From the NCBI RefSeq assembly GCF_016863275.1, contig NZ_BOOO01000002.1, positions 124,001-188,000 on the forward strand: a DNA stretch of 64,000 nucleotides. The letters are read 5' to 3'. Position numbers and translations under genes: made by a program. The notes below the pieces were generated by a model. The model was not told where the DNA came from, made no database searches, and worked only from the letters and a program-made list of their open reading frames with translations. This DNA comes from Planotetraspora mira (GTDB taxonomy: Bacteria > Actinomycetota > Actinomycetes > Streptosporangiales > Streptosporangiaceae). Below, piece after piece: positions 34,061 through 42,737 of the stretch (positions within the stretch are counted from its first letter, which is position 1; every line of letters begins with the position of its first letter).

Positions 34061-34579
34061 TCAGACCCCGAGGCTCCGCCGTACCTCTTCCAGGGCCTGC
34101 TCCGCGAGAGCCCTCAGCCCGGGGTCGGACGGATCAAGGCCCGGATCGAAGATGAACTCCCACCGGGGGGTGTCGTATCCCGGCACCCTCCGGGCGACCA
34201 GCCGCACTCCCCCGCGCGCGTCGAGCTGGACCCGCCTGCTGGCCACGATCGAGGCGGTGACCCGCTCACGGACCGTTTCAGGCAGCAGGCCGGGCTCGGG
34301 CAGCAGAACCCGGTGGGAGACGCCGTCGGTCATCGTGACGGTCACGCCCTCCTCGTCCCAGACCGCCTTGTCCATGAGGTGCCACGGGAGCCGCTGACCG
34401 TCAGGCAGGTGCAGCGCGTGCGTGGTGGCCACAACATGGTCGCCTTCGGCTACCAATGCGTGACTGATCACCCGCTCGTGCGGATCCAGGGCGAGAGCCG
34501 TACGGACCTCGGAGGGCAGACGGCGAGACCCGAACCGTCCCCCGGATAGGCCGAACAGAGACAACTTCGAACCAGCCAA
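34061..34579 (-). CDS. Conserved-looking protein of unknown function upstream-adjacent to the sigma factor terminator
   Basis: A 172-residue soluble protein that I cannot assign. The sequence is regular coding DNA: LPSEVRTALAL, ERVISHALVAEGDHVVATTHAL, LPWHLMDKAVWDEE and a C-terminal acidic helix. The start is unclear: the longest frame begins at TTG 34579 with no good ribosome site and no better ATG or GTG nearby. It is transcribed in the same direction as the sigma factor gene, but a terminator separates them. Confidence 0.6.
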   Translation of the reverse strand: MAGSKLSLFGLSGGRFGSRRLPSEVRTALALDPHERVISHALVAEGDHVVATTHALHLPDGQRLPWHLMDKAVWDEEGVTVTMTDGVSHRVLLPEPGLLPETVRERVTASIVASRRVQLDARGGVRLVARRVPGYDTPRWEFIFDPGLDPSDPGLRALAEQALEEVRRSLGV

Positions 34580-34686
34580 CGAGCACCGCCACTGAGCACG
34601 ACCATTGATACCGGCAGGCTATCCGGCGCGCGGCCCGTGGCCGAATCCGCCCGGCGGCGCCGAGCCCCGCCGGAGGACCCGGAGGC

Positions 34687-34719
34687 GCGGGGCCCCGCCT
34701 GAGCCAGGCGAGACCCCGC
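34687..34719 (-). terminator. Terminator of the sigma factor gene
   Basis: GCGGGGCCCCGCC and GGCGAGACCCCGC form a 13-base stem with two mismatches, starting 9 bases after the sigma factor stop on the - strand. Confidence 0.65.
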
Positions 34720-34727
34720 ACCAGGGG

Positions 34728-35879
34728 TCAGTCGAGGTAGTCCCTCAGCATCTGCGCCCGGGTCGGGTGGCGCAGCTTGGCCAGCGTCTTGGACTCGATC
34801 TGCCGGATCCGCTCGCGCGTGACGCCGAACTCGCGGCCGACCTCCTCCAGCGTCCGCGGATGGCCGTCGGCCAGGCCGAACCGGAGCTGGATGATCCGCT
34901 GCTCACGTTCGGACAGCGTCGCCAGGATGTCGTCGAGCTGGTCCTGCAGCATGATGAACGCCGCCGCCTCGATCGGCACCACGGCGTCGGCGTCCTCGAT
35001 GAAGTCGCCGAGGTCGGAGTCCTCCTCACCGATCGGCGACTGGAGCGAGACCGGCTCCTGAGCGATCCGCTGGATCTCCACCACACGGTCGATGGGCAGA
35101 CCCATCTCCCCCGCGATCTCCTCGGGAGCGGGCTCCCTGCCGAGATCCTGGTGGAGCTGGCGTTGCACCCGTACCAATTTGTTGATCGTTTCGACCATGT
35201 GGACCGGAATTCGGATCGTGCGCGCCTGATCCGCTATCGCCCGGGTGATCGCTTGACGAATCCACCAGGTGGCGTACGTCGAGAACTTATAACCCTTGGT
35301 GTAGTCGAATTTCTCGACGGCGCGGATGAGCCCGAGATTGCCCTCCTGGATGAGATCGAGAAAGAGCATTCCACGGCCCACGTATCGCTTGGCGATCGAG
35401 ACCACCAGCCTGAGGTTCGCCTCGATGAGCCGTTGCTTGGCCCGGACGCCCTCCCAGACGAGATCCTCGAACTCCGGACGGGCGAGTCGGAGCGCGGTGT
35501 TCTCGCAGAGCTTGTCCTCGGCGAACAGCCCGGCCTCGATGGCCTTGGCGAGCTCCACCTCCTCCTCAGCCGTCAGCAGCGGAACTCGGCCGATCTCCCT
35601 CAGGTAGATCCTGACCAGGTCACTCGTTGGAGCTCGTTTGGCAACGTCCTCCTCGTCGGGCTTGCTGGGCTCCTCATCCCCTTGCGGTTCAAGGACCTCA
35701 ACCCCGTTCTCAGCGAGCATGCGCACGACGCGCTCAAGCGCGTCGGCAGGCAGCTCGGACCGGTCGAGCGCGGAGGCCACGTCATCTATCGTGACGCTTC
35801 CGCGTTCCCTTCCCTTAGCGACGAGCTCCGCCACCTGGTCTACCGATGGCGGCCTGCTTGGCAGCACCGATGCACCCAC
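34728..35879 (-). CDS. RNA polymerase sigma factor, principal (RpoD/HrdB) type
   Basis: A sigma-70 protein of about 383 residues. Region 1.2 ([21 protein letters not shown]), region 2 with the -10 recognition helix ([20 protein letters not shown] then [10 protein letters not shown]), region 3 ([12 protein letters not shown]) and region 4 ([22 protein letters not shown]) are complete. The acidic N-terminal extension is shorter than in housekeeping HrdB proteins, so it may be the main or an alternative group 2 factor. The start is set at GTG 35879; a TTG at 35936 would add 19 Cys/Tyr-rich residues and is less likely. TATATT about 15 bases upstream could be a -10 element. Confidence 0.93.
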   Translation of the reverse strand: MGASVLPSRPPSVDQVAELVAKGRERGSVTIDDVASALDRSELPADALERVVRMLAENGVEVLEPQGDEEPSKPDEEDVAKRAPTSDLVRIYLREIGRVPLLTAEEEVELAKAIEAGLFAEDKLCENTALRLARPEFEDLVWEGVRAKQRLIEANLRLVVSIAKRYVGRGMLFLDLIQEGNLGLIRAVEKFDYTKGYKFSTYATWWIRQAITRAIADQARTIRIPVHMVETINKLVRVQRQLHQDLGREPAPEEIAGEMGLPIDRVVEIQRIAQEPVSLQSPIGEEDSDLGDFIEDADAVVPIEAAAFIMLQDQLDDILATLSEREQRIIQLRFGLADGHPRTLEEVGREFGVTRERIRQIESKTLAKLRHPTRAQMLRDYLD

Positions 35880-36013
35880 GGAACACAGTCTGCAATATAG
35901 ATACGGGAAAATGGCAGGCCTATTTTTGGCACTCAAGGTAAGACAGAATCCAACACCGTATTGAGATCAAAAATAATGTTTGACCGTCACGAGATGCGGA
36001 AAGGAAGGTTTAT

Positions 36014-37882
36014 TCAGGCCCCGGCGGCGCGTTCTCTCAACACACGGTGCTGCTGCTCGAGAGCCACCAGTTCGCCGAAGAGCCGCTTGTACTCCTGCTG
36101 CTCCTCGACCGGATTGAGCCGTTGCAATCGTGACTTCACCTGGGTCAGCGCCCGGCCCACCGCGGTCTCGTGGAGCTTCGCCAGCATCGCCGAGGCGTAC
36201 CGCTCCTCCACGGCGGTGTCGGCGCGCAGCGCCTCGACGGCGAACCGGGTCGTCATCGACCGGAGGTCCGCCCCCTGTTCGCCCGTCGCCGAGGCCGAGC
36301 CGGCCTGCTCGAGCAGCCGGTCGACCCATTCGCGGCCGCCGGACCCTCCCATGGCGGTCCCGCCGACGGCCATGATGATCGCGTACAGGCCGACGTGCTC
36401 CGGCAACGTGAACGTCTCCGCGCCGAGCGCGTCGAACTCCGGCCCGAGGAGGGCCGGCCGCTGGACCGCGAGTTTGAGCACCTCGACCTCCAGCCGCACC
36501 GCCGGGTCGACCGCCTCCTGCCTCGGCGCGCGCGCCTGGCCGGGGCCCCGGTCCTTCCCGATGACCTGCTGGATTCTCCGGATGACGAAACCCTCGTCCA
36601 TGAAGCCGAGCCAGCGGTCCAGGTCGACGACGTAGGTCTTCCGCAGGCCCGGGTCCTTGATGGCGGCCACCACGGGGGCGACCGCGTCGAGCGCGCCCAG
36701 GCGCCCCTCATTGGTGTTGAGGTCGTACCGGGACAGGACACTGCGGATGGCGAACGCGAACAGGGGCTCGCGGCTGGCCACGAGGTCCCGCACGGCCGCG
36801 TCGCCCTGCTTGACCCTCAGGTCACACGGGTCGAGCCCGTCCGGCTGGACGGCGACGAAGGTCTGGGTGACGAACTTCTGCTCGTCCTGGAACGCCCGCA
36901 GGGCCGCCTTCTGCCCGGCGGAGTCACCGTCGAAGGTGAAGATCACCTCACCGCGGAACTCCGCCTGGTCGAGCAGGAGCCGCCGCAGGACCTTGATGTG
37001 CTCCTCACCGAACGACGTGCCGCAGGTGGCCACCGCCGTCGGCACGCCGGCGAGATGGCAGGCCATCACGTCGGTGTAGCCCTCGACGATGACCGCCTGG
37101 GACCGCTTGGCGATCTCCCGTTTGGCCAGGTCGACGCCGTAGAGGACGGAGCTCTTGTGGTAGATCGGGCTCTCGGGGGTGTTCAGGTATTTCGGGCCGT
37201 CGTCGGACTCGAGCAGCTTGCGCGCTCCGAAGCCGATGACGTCGCCGGTGATGTCCCTGATGGGCCACACGAGCCTGCCGCGGAACCGGTCGATCGGTCC
37301 CCTGCGGCCCTCCCGGGCGAGGCCGCCCCGGATCAGCTCCTGCGCGGTGAAACCACGGCCCATGAGGTGCCGCGACAACGCCTCCCACTCGGCGGGCGCG
37401 TGGCCGACGCCGAAGCGTTCGGCGTCGACGCGCTCGAAGCCGCGCTCGGACAGGAAGCGCCGTCCCGGCGCGGCGTCCGGCGTCGCGAGACGCTCGGCGT
37501 AGAATTCGGCGGCCGCCCGGTGCGCCTCGATGAGCCTGGTCCGTTCCCCCTGCTCGCGGCCGGGAACGTAACCGCCCTGCTCGTAGCGGAGCTGGATCCC
37601 GCCGCGCTGCGCGAGCCGCTCGACGGCCTCGGTGAACGTCAGGTTCTCGATCTTGCGGACGAACGTGATCACGTCGCCGCCCTCGGCACAGCCGAAGCAG
37701 TAGTAGTAACCGCGGGCCGGGGTGACGTTGAAGGAGGGCGACTTCTCGTCGTGGAAGGGGCACAGACCCTTCAGGTTGCCGCCGCCCGCGTTGCGCAGCT
37801 GGATGTGCTCACCGACCACATCGGCGATCGGTGATCGCTCGCGAACGATCGCGATGTCCTCGTCACTGATCCGCCCTGCCAC
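36014..37882 (-). CDS. dnaG: DNA primase
   Basis: A 622-residue primase that makes RNA primers for replication. The N-terminal zinc-binding domain is CPFH...YYCFGC (about 40-65), the RNA polymerase core contains the Toprim Glu in IVEGYTDVMACHLAG and the acidic FTFDGDSAGQKAA motif, and a C-terminal helicase-binding region follows. GTG 37882 gives the family N-terminus (AGRISDEDIAIVRERSP). The gene precedes the sigma factor gene on the same strand, an echo of the macromolecular-synthesis operon. Confidence 0.96.
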   Translation of the reverse strand: MAGRISDEDIAIVRERSPIADVVGEHIQLRNAGGGNLKGLCPFHDEKSPSFNVTPARGYYYCFGCAEGGDVITFVRKIENLTFTEAVERLAQRGGIQLRYEQGGYVPGREQGERTRLIEAHRAAAEFYAERLATPDAAPGRRFLSERGFERVDAERFGVGHAPAEWEALSRHLMGRGFTAQELIRGGLAREGRRGPIDRFRGRLVWPIRDITGDVIGFGARKLLESDDGPKYLNTPESPIYHKSSVLYGVDLAKREIAKRSQAVIVEGYTDVMACHLAGVPTAVATCGTSFGEEHIKVLRRLLLDQAEFRGEVIFTFDGDSAGQKAALRAFQDEQKFVTQTFVAVQPDGLDPCDLRVKQGDAAVRDLVASREPLFAFAIRSVLSRYDLNTNEGRLGALDAVAPVVAAIKDPGLRKTYVVDLDRWLGFMDEGFVIRRIQQVIGKDRGPGQARAPRQEAVDPAVRLEVEVLKLAVQRPALLGPEFDALGAETFTLPEHVGLYAIIMAVGGTAMGGSGGREWVDRLLEQAGSASATGEQGADLRSMTTRFAVEALRADTAVEERYASAMLAKLHETAVGRALTQVKSRLQRLNPVEEQQEYKRLFGELVALEQQHRVLRERAAGA

Positions 37883-38071
37883 TCTGGCGAGTTTAGGCCC
37901 TGCCGGCGGTACCGTGGGCTCCCCGCCCCACACGGTTCCGGTCGGTATGGCCGCGGGCGACGTGGCGATCTCCGCCCGAGACGGGGCAGGGTGACTTCAT
38001 CGAACGGGTCGTGACGAATGCGGCGGTCCGTTACAAAGGAGAAGTTCAGTAAGGTCAACCAGGTGGAGATC

Positions 38072-38929
38072 ATGCGATCGGGGAAATTGGCCCTCCTCGC
38101 GGGTGCCGGATGTCTTGTCGCGGCCTGCAGCGGCCCCGCCGGGGACGCCGGTGCGACTGCGGCGCGACCGTCGTCGGCCACATCCACAGGCGGCACGTCC
38201 ACAGGCGCCACATCCTCAGGCGGCACGTCGTCGAACGGCACGCCCACGAAAGCCACCGCCACACCGCGGCCGGCGGCCGGGATCGTCTCCGCCGGGGGCG
38301 CCCCGGTACGGGTCCTCCCCCCCAAGGTGTCGCCTTTCACCTACGCGTTCCCGGTCAAGGGATGCCGGGTGACCTATGCCCGCAAGTTGCTGGCCGGCCT
38401 GCCCAAGAGCACGATCTGGGCGGCCAAGGGATGCGCCTTCGTTTCGCCGGTCGACGGCGTCGTGCGCGAGGTGAACACCAAGAGCACGTGGAAGCCCGAG
38501 ACCGACGTCGGCGCGGACCGCGAAGGCCGCTTCGTGACGATCCTCGGCAAGGACGGCGTGCTCTACCTGGGCGGCCACCTCGCCTCCGTCACGCCGGGCC
38601 TGAAGCCGGGCCTGAAGGTCCGCGCCGGGCAGCGGCTGGGATCGATCGGCAACTCCGGCAACGCGGTCGACACGGCGAGCAACCTCTACTTCGGCATGTC
38701 GTGGCCGACCGACCCCAAGTACTGGTGGGTCCGCCGGGGCATGGTCGAGCCGTGGACCTTCCTCGACGCGTGGCGCAACGGGAACCATACGTTGTCCCCC
38801 AAGCAGGCCACGCTCAACGAGCGCAAGCGCGTCGGCGCGCTCCCCAAGTGCACGGTGCTCTGCGTGCCCAAGCCCGCGGACAAGCCCGACCCGCAGAACT
38901 CGCAGGGCGACGGCGCCGCCACCACCTAG
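38072..38929 (+). CDS. LytM (M23-like) lipoprotein, probably catalytically inactive
   Basis: A 285-residue exported protein. A signal with lipobox (LVAAC) is followed by a Ser/Thr/Gly-rich linker (about 30-80) and a LytM-type domain (about 105-245: FVSPVDGVVREV, LGGHLASVTPGLKPGLKVRAGQRLGSIGNSGNA without the last residues). The later His motif is only HLA and the first HxxxD metal site is replaced, so zinc is unlikely to be held and the domain may bind cell wall or activate an amidase. ATG 38072 has GGAG upstream. Cysteines near 117, 138 and the C-terminus may form disulfides. Confidence 0.8.
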   Translation: MRSGKLALLAGAGCLVAACSGPAGDAGATAARPSSATSTGGTSTGATSSGGTSSNGTPTKATATPRPAAGIVSAGGAPVRVLPPKVSPFTYAFPVKGCRVTYARKLLAGLPKSTIWAAKGCAFVSPVDGVVREVNTKSTWKPETDVGADREGRFVTILGKDGVLYLGGHLASVTPGLKPGLKVRAGQRLGSIGNSGNAVDTASNLYFGMSWPTDPKYWWVRRGMVEPWTFLDAWRNGNHTLSPKQATLNERKRVGALPKCTVLCVPKPADKPDPQNSQGDGAATT

Positions 38930-38967
38930 CCCGTACGGCGACGGCGGGCGGGTCAGGTCAGCTCAGG

Positions 38968-40224
38968 TCAGTTCAGGAGGTCGCCGAGAGGGATCTTGGG
39001 GTCGGCGAGCCGGCCGAGATCCACGGCCCGGCCCGCCTGTCCCGCCCGTACGAGGGCCTGGATCTCCTCCGTGACGTCCCACACGTTGACGTTCATCCCG
39101 GCGAGCACGCGGCCCTGCTCGACCCAGAAGACCAGGAACTCGGGCGTGACCGCCGCGTGGATCGCCGGGTCGCCGCGGTATACGACCTGGTCATGACCGG
39201 CGACGTCCCCGGAGAACTCCATGCCGAGGTCGAACTGGTCGGTGAAGAAGTACGGCACGCGGTCGTAGACGACGGCCTGCCCCAGCATCGCGCGGGCCGC
39301 GGCGGGGCCTCCGTTGAGCGCGTTGGCCCAGTGCTCCACCCGGATCCGGCGGCCGAGCAAAGGGTTGACCGCCTCCGCCACGTCGCCGGCCGCGTAGATA
39401 TCCGGGTCCGAGGTGCGCAGCGACGCGTCCACGACGATCCCGTCCGCGATCTCCAGCCCGGCAGTCCTGCCGATCTCGACGTTGGGCGAGGCGCCGATGC
39501 CGACCACGACGTCCGTCGCCGGCAGCACCTCACCCTCCGAGGTCACCACCTCCCGGACATCTGACGTGCCGCGCAGCGCCTGGACCGAGGCGCGCAGCCG
39601 GAACTCGACCCCGTGCGCCCGGTGCAGCGACGCGAAGATCTCACCGACGGCCGGCCCGAAGGTCCGGTGCAACGGCGTGGGATCGGGCTCGACGACCGTG
39701 ACCGCGCACCCCGCCTGACGTGCGGCGGCCGCCGTCTCCAGGCCGATCCACCCCGCCCCGACGATCACCACGTCGCCACCGCGTGCGAAGGTGTTCCGCA
39801 ACGCCTGGCTGTCGGCGACGGTCCTGAGATAGTGCACGCCGCCGAGATCGGCGCCCTCCACGCGGAGCGGCCGCGGGCTCGCGCCGGTCGCGATCAGCAG
39901 CTTGTCGTACGGCTGCGGCGCGACGACGTCCTGCCCCTCCCCCGTGGTCAGGGTCACCATCCGCGCCCGCGGGTCGATGCTCGTGGCCGTGGTCCCCAGC
40001 CGCAGGTCGACCCCCTGGGCGTCGTACCACTCGGGATCGTGGACGTAGACCTTGGTCAGCTCGGTCGATCCCTGGAGGTAGCCCTTGGAGAGCGGCGGGC
40101 GCTCGTACGGACGTTCCCGCTCGCTTCCCACGAGCACGATGTCCCCGGTGAAGCCCTCGGCACGAAGCGTCTCAGCGGCCTTCGCCCCGGCCAGCCCCGC
40201 GCCGATGATCACGAAAATGGGCAT
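38968..40224 (-). CDS. FAD-dependent NAD(P)H:ferredoxin/rubredoxin-type reductase
   Basis: A 418-residue flavoprotein of the class with BphA4-like ferredoxin reductases. The FAD motif IIGAGLAGAKAAETLR is at the N-terminus, the NAD(P) motif VVIVGAGWIGLETAA at about 150, and the second FAD segment DPDIYAAGDVAE at about 275. ATG 40224 is preceded by GAGGAGG. It passes electrons from NAD(P)H to a small iron-sulfur protein. No ferredoxin or oxygenase gene is adjacent. Confidence 0.9.
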   Translation of the reverse strand: MPIFVIIGAGLAGAKAAETLRAEGFTGDIVLVGSERERPYERPPLSKGYLQGSTELTKVYVHDPEWYDAQGVDLRLGTTATSIDPRARMVTLTTGEGQDVVAPQPYDKLLIATGASPRPLRVEGADLGGVHYLRTVADSQALRNTFARGGDVVIVGAGWIGLETAAAARQAGCAVTVVEPDPTPLHRTFGPAVGEIFASLHRAHGVEFRLRASVQALRGTSDVREVVTSEGEVLPATDVVVGIGASPNVEIGRTAGLEIADGIVVDASLRTSDPDIYAAGDVAEAVNPLLGRRIRVEHWANALNGGPAAARAMLGQAVVYDRVPYFFTDQFDLGMEFSGDVAGHDQVVYRGDPAIHAAVTPEFLVFWVEQGRVLAGMNVNVWDVTEEIQALVRAGQAGRAVDLGRLADPKIPLGDLLN

Positions 40225-40335
40225 GGATCCTCCTCGACCGGTCCTCGTGCGCCCGCCACGGGCCACACGCCGTCGAAACTATCTCAGGCCGTCCGGCGCC
40301 CACGGTGCTTCCGTCAAGCGACCGAATCGCCGCGA

Positions 40336-41631
40336 TCAGGCACGGGCCGACAACCGGCGGTGCCAGGCCAGCGCCGAGGCGTCGGTGAGCGAGGCGATCT
40401 GGTCGACGACCGCGCGCAACCGCCCCGCGTCGTCGGCGGCCTCCTCGAACCGGGGGCGCAGGGCGGGCTCGAGCGTCGCGGGAGCGCCCAGCATGATCAG
40501 CGACCCGAGCTCCGCGATCAGGTCGCGCTGCCTGGCCTGGGTGGCGTGGTGGTCGTCCCTGGACATCACGTAGTAGGCCGTCACCCCCTTGAGGAGCGCG
40601 CACTCCAGCCGCGTCGCCGCCGGCACGACGAGGTCCGCCGAATGGCGACCGGCCGGCTCTCCCCCGGCCCGTGCCCCGCGTACGGCGCTGGAGCCGTACA
40701 CGTCGCGGGTGGCGACCTGCGCGGATGTGCAGAAGCGCCCGATCAGCCCGCTGGTGAGGCGCTTGAGCCCCGCCAGGTCGACCAGGCCGGCGTCGAAACG
40801 GCCCGGCCAGAGCGGGTCCGCGACCAGCCTCGCGAAGATCTCGGCCAGCTCGTTCAGGTCGGCGTCGGGCACGTACCAGTCGCGCGTCAGACGGCAGACG
40901 GCCGCCCTCTCCTCGGGGTCCCGCAGCGCCTCGAGGGTGACGTGGCCGGAGGTCAGGGCGTCCTCCAGGTCGTGGACGGAGTAGGCGACGTCGTCGGCCC
41001 AGTCCATGATCTGCGCCTCGAAGCTGATCGAGTCGCCGGGCGCTCCCTCCCGGATCCACCGGAAGACCGCGAGGTCGTCGGGATAGACGCAGTACGGCCG
41101 GCCCTCACGGGCGTGGGGCACTCCGGGGGCCTGGAAGGCGTGGCTGGTCCAGGGGTACTTGCACACCGCGTCGAGGGTCGCGCGGGTCAGGTTGAGCCCG
41201 GCGCTGCGGCCGTCCTCGGTCATGACCTTGGCCTCCAGGCGGGTGAGCAGGCGCAGGTTCTGCGCGTTGCCCTGGAAGCCGCCGCACCGGGCGGCCATGC
41301 GGTCGAGCGCCATCTCGCCGTTGTGGCCGAAGGGCGGGTGGCCGAGGTCGTGGGCGAGACAGGCCGTCTCGACGAGATCGGGGTCGCGGCCGAGGGCCTT
41401 GCCCATCTCGCGGCCGATCTGGGCGCACTCGAGCGAGTGCGTGAGCCGGGTGCGCGGGCTGTGCATGCTGGCGTAGTCGGTGGGGGTCACCACCTGGGTC
41501 TTGGCCGCGAGCCGGCGCAGCGAGGCACTGTGCAGCACCCGCGCCCTGTCCCGCTCGAACGCGCTCCGCTCGGGGTTGCCCGGCGGCTCGGGCGCCCATC
41601 GCGCCTGGTCGTGTTCGTCGTAACGGGTCAT
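40336..41631 (-). CDS. dgt: Deoxyguanosinetriphosphate triphosphohydrolase-like protein
   Basis: A 431-residue HD-domain protein that hydrolyses dNTPs to nucleosides and triphosphate. The N-terminal RDRARVLHSASLRRLAAKTQV, the first His in RTRLTHSLECAQIGR, and the metal motif CLAHDLGHPPFGHNGE mark the dGTPase family. ATG 41631 has GGAGG seven bases upstream; the longer upstream frame is unlikely. In actinobacteria dgt normally precedes dnaG; here two unrelated genes lie between them. Confidence 0.93.
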   Translation of the reverse strand: MTRYDEHDQARWAPEPPGNPERSAFERDRARVLHSASLRRLAAKTQVVTPTDYASMHSPRTRLTHSLECAQIGREMGKALGRDPDLVETACLAHDLGHPPFGHNGEMALDRMAARCGGFQGNAQNLRLLTRLEAKVMTEDGRSAGLNLTRATLDAVCKYPWTSHAFQAPGVPHAREGRPYCVYPDDLAVFRWIREGAPGDSISFEAQIMDWADDVAYSVHDLEDALTSGHVTLEALRDPEERAAVCRLTRDWYVPDADLNELAEIFARLVADPLWPGRFDAGLVDLAGLKRLTSGLIGRFCTSAQVATRDVYGSSAVRGARAGGEPAGRHSADLVVPAATRLECALLKGVTAYYVMSRDDHHATQARQRDLIAELGSLIMLGAPATLEPALRPRFEEAADDAGRLRAVVDQIASLTDASALAWHRRLSARA

Positions 41632-41894
41632 CCGTCCTCCCCCTTCCCCTCCCCGGCCCCGTACCTCTCCCGCGGCTCCGGAGACGGGGAGAGAACCGTA
41701 CCCCTCGAATCCCGACCTCACGACGAACACCCTGGGAACACTTCGGGGCGCTCGGCCCCGCTCACCGACGAATGTCGGTCTGAATGTTGGTCGACTAACA
41801 CATATTTCGACATTGATGACTTTGGTCGGGTCAAGCACCATGAGTGGAACTCGGGGAAAGTCGGGGATTCCGTCACGCCTGAGAAGGAGCTTCG

Positions 41895-42719
41895 GTGGCC
41901 GATCGTGAGCTCGTGGAGGTTCTCCGTTCCGGACCCTTCGAGCACGCCCTGCGGGTGGCGATCCGGGCGCGGGGGCTGAGTCTCGACCGCATCCACGCCC
42001 GTCTGCGCGAGCGGGGCGTCCACATCAGCCTGTCGAGCCTGAGCTACTGGCAGCGGGGCCGGTCACGTCCCGAGCGTGCCGCCTCTCTCGTGGCTCTGCG
42101 CGAACTCGAGACCATCCTGGCGCTTCCCGCGTACTCGCTGATCGGCCTGCTGGGACCGCCCCGCCCGCGCGGACGCCGTACGGACCCGTCTCCTGGCGTG
42201 ATCACGGTCCTCAGCCAGCACGAGCAGGTGGTCGTGGGGGCGGACCGGAGACGGCGGCTGGCCCGTGCCCGGCTGGTCCTACGGGCGACGGCGGCGGGCG
42301 CCGACCGTTGCGTCGTCGCGCACCCGACGGGCATCCGCCTGCTCCGCACCGACTGCTGCAGGCCGGGACGCAGCGGCGTGGACGAGACGGGGACCACCAC
42401 ACTCGACGAGCTGATCTTCGACCGGCCGCTGGCCGCCGGGGAGACGCGGATATTGGAGTACTCGACCGGGTTCTCCGGAGGCGCGCTCGACGCGGACCAC
42501 CACGTCCGCCTCCTGCACGTCCCGGTCCAGCAGCACGTCGTGCAGATCCGCTTCGAAGGCCCCACGCTGCCGGTCCGCTGCTTCCACACCTGGTCCCCCG
42601 ACCCGTGGGGGGAGCCGGGGGACGCGGGCGAGTTGCACGTCGACGCGTACGGGACGGTCCACCTCATCGACGCGGACGCCCGTCCGGGCGCCCGCGGGAT
42701 CCGATGGGAGTGGGTCTGA
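41895..42719 (+). CDS. Helix-turn-helix protein with unassigned C-terminal domain
   Basis: A 274-residue protein. Residues about 15-65 look like an XRE-type helix-turn-helix (LRVAIRARGLSLDRIHARL, then LSSLSYWQRGRSRPER). The C-terminal 170 residues have beta-rich sequence (ARARLVLRAT, RILEYSTGF, VQIRFEGPTLPVRCFHTW) that I do not recognise. GTG 41895 follows AAGGAG. It is divergent from dgt with about 260 bases between them, which contain an AT-rich stretch near 41,790-41,830. Confidence 0.72.
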   Translation: MADRELVEVLRSGPFEHALRVAIRARGLSLDRIHARLRERGVHISLSSLSYWQRGRSRPERAASLVALRELETILALPAYSLIGLLGPPRPRGRRTDPSPGVITVLSQHEQVVVGADRRRRLARARLVLRATAAGADRCVVAHPTGIRLLRTDCCRPGRSGVDETGTTTLDELIFDRPLAAGETRILEYSTGFSGGALDADHHVRLLHVPVQQHVVQIRFEGPTLPVRCFHTWSPDPWGEPGDAGELHVDAYGTVHLIDADARPGARGIRWEWV

Positions 42720-42737
42720 CAGGGACAGGGACAGGGG

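Noticed and set aside
35880-35936. TTG start at 35936 for the sigma factor
   Set aside because: It adds 19 Cys/Tyr-rich residues unlike sigma N-termini and passes through a candidate -10 element.
36170-37834. A long + strand frame opposite dnaG
   Set aside because: Pure antisense shadow; the - strand has complete primase motifs.
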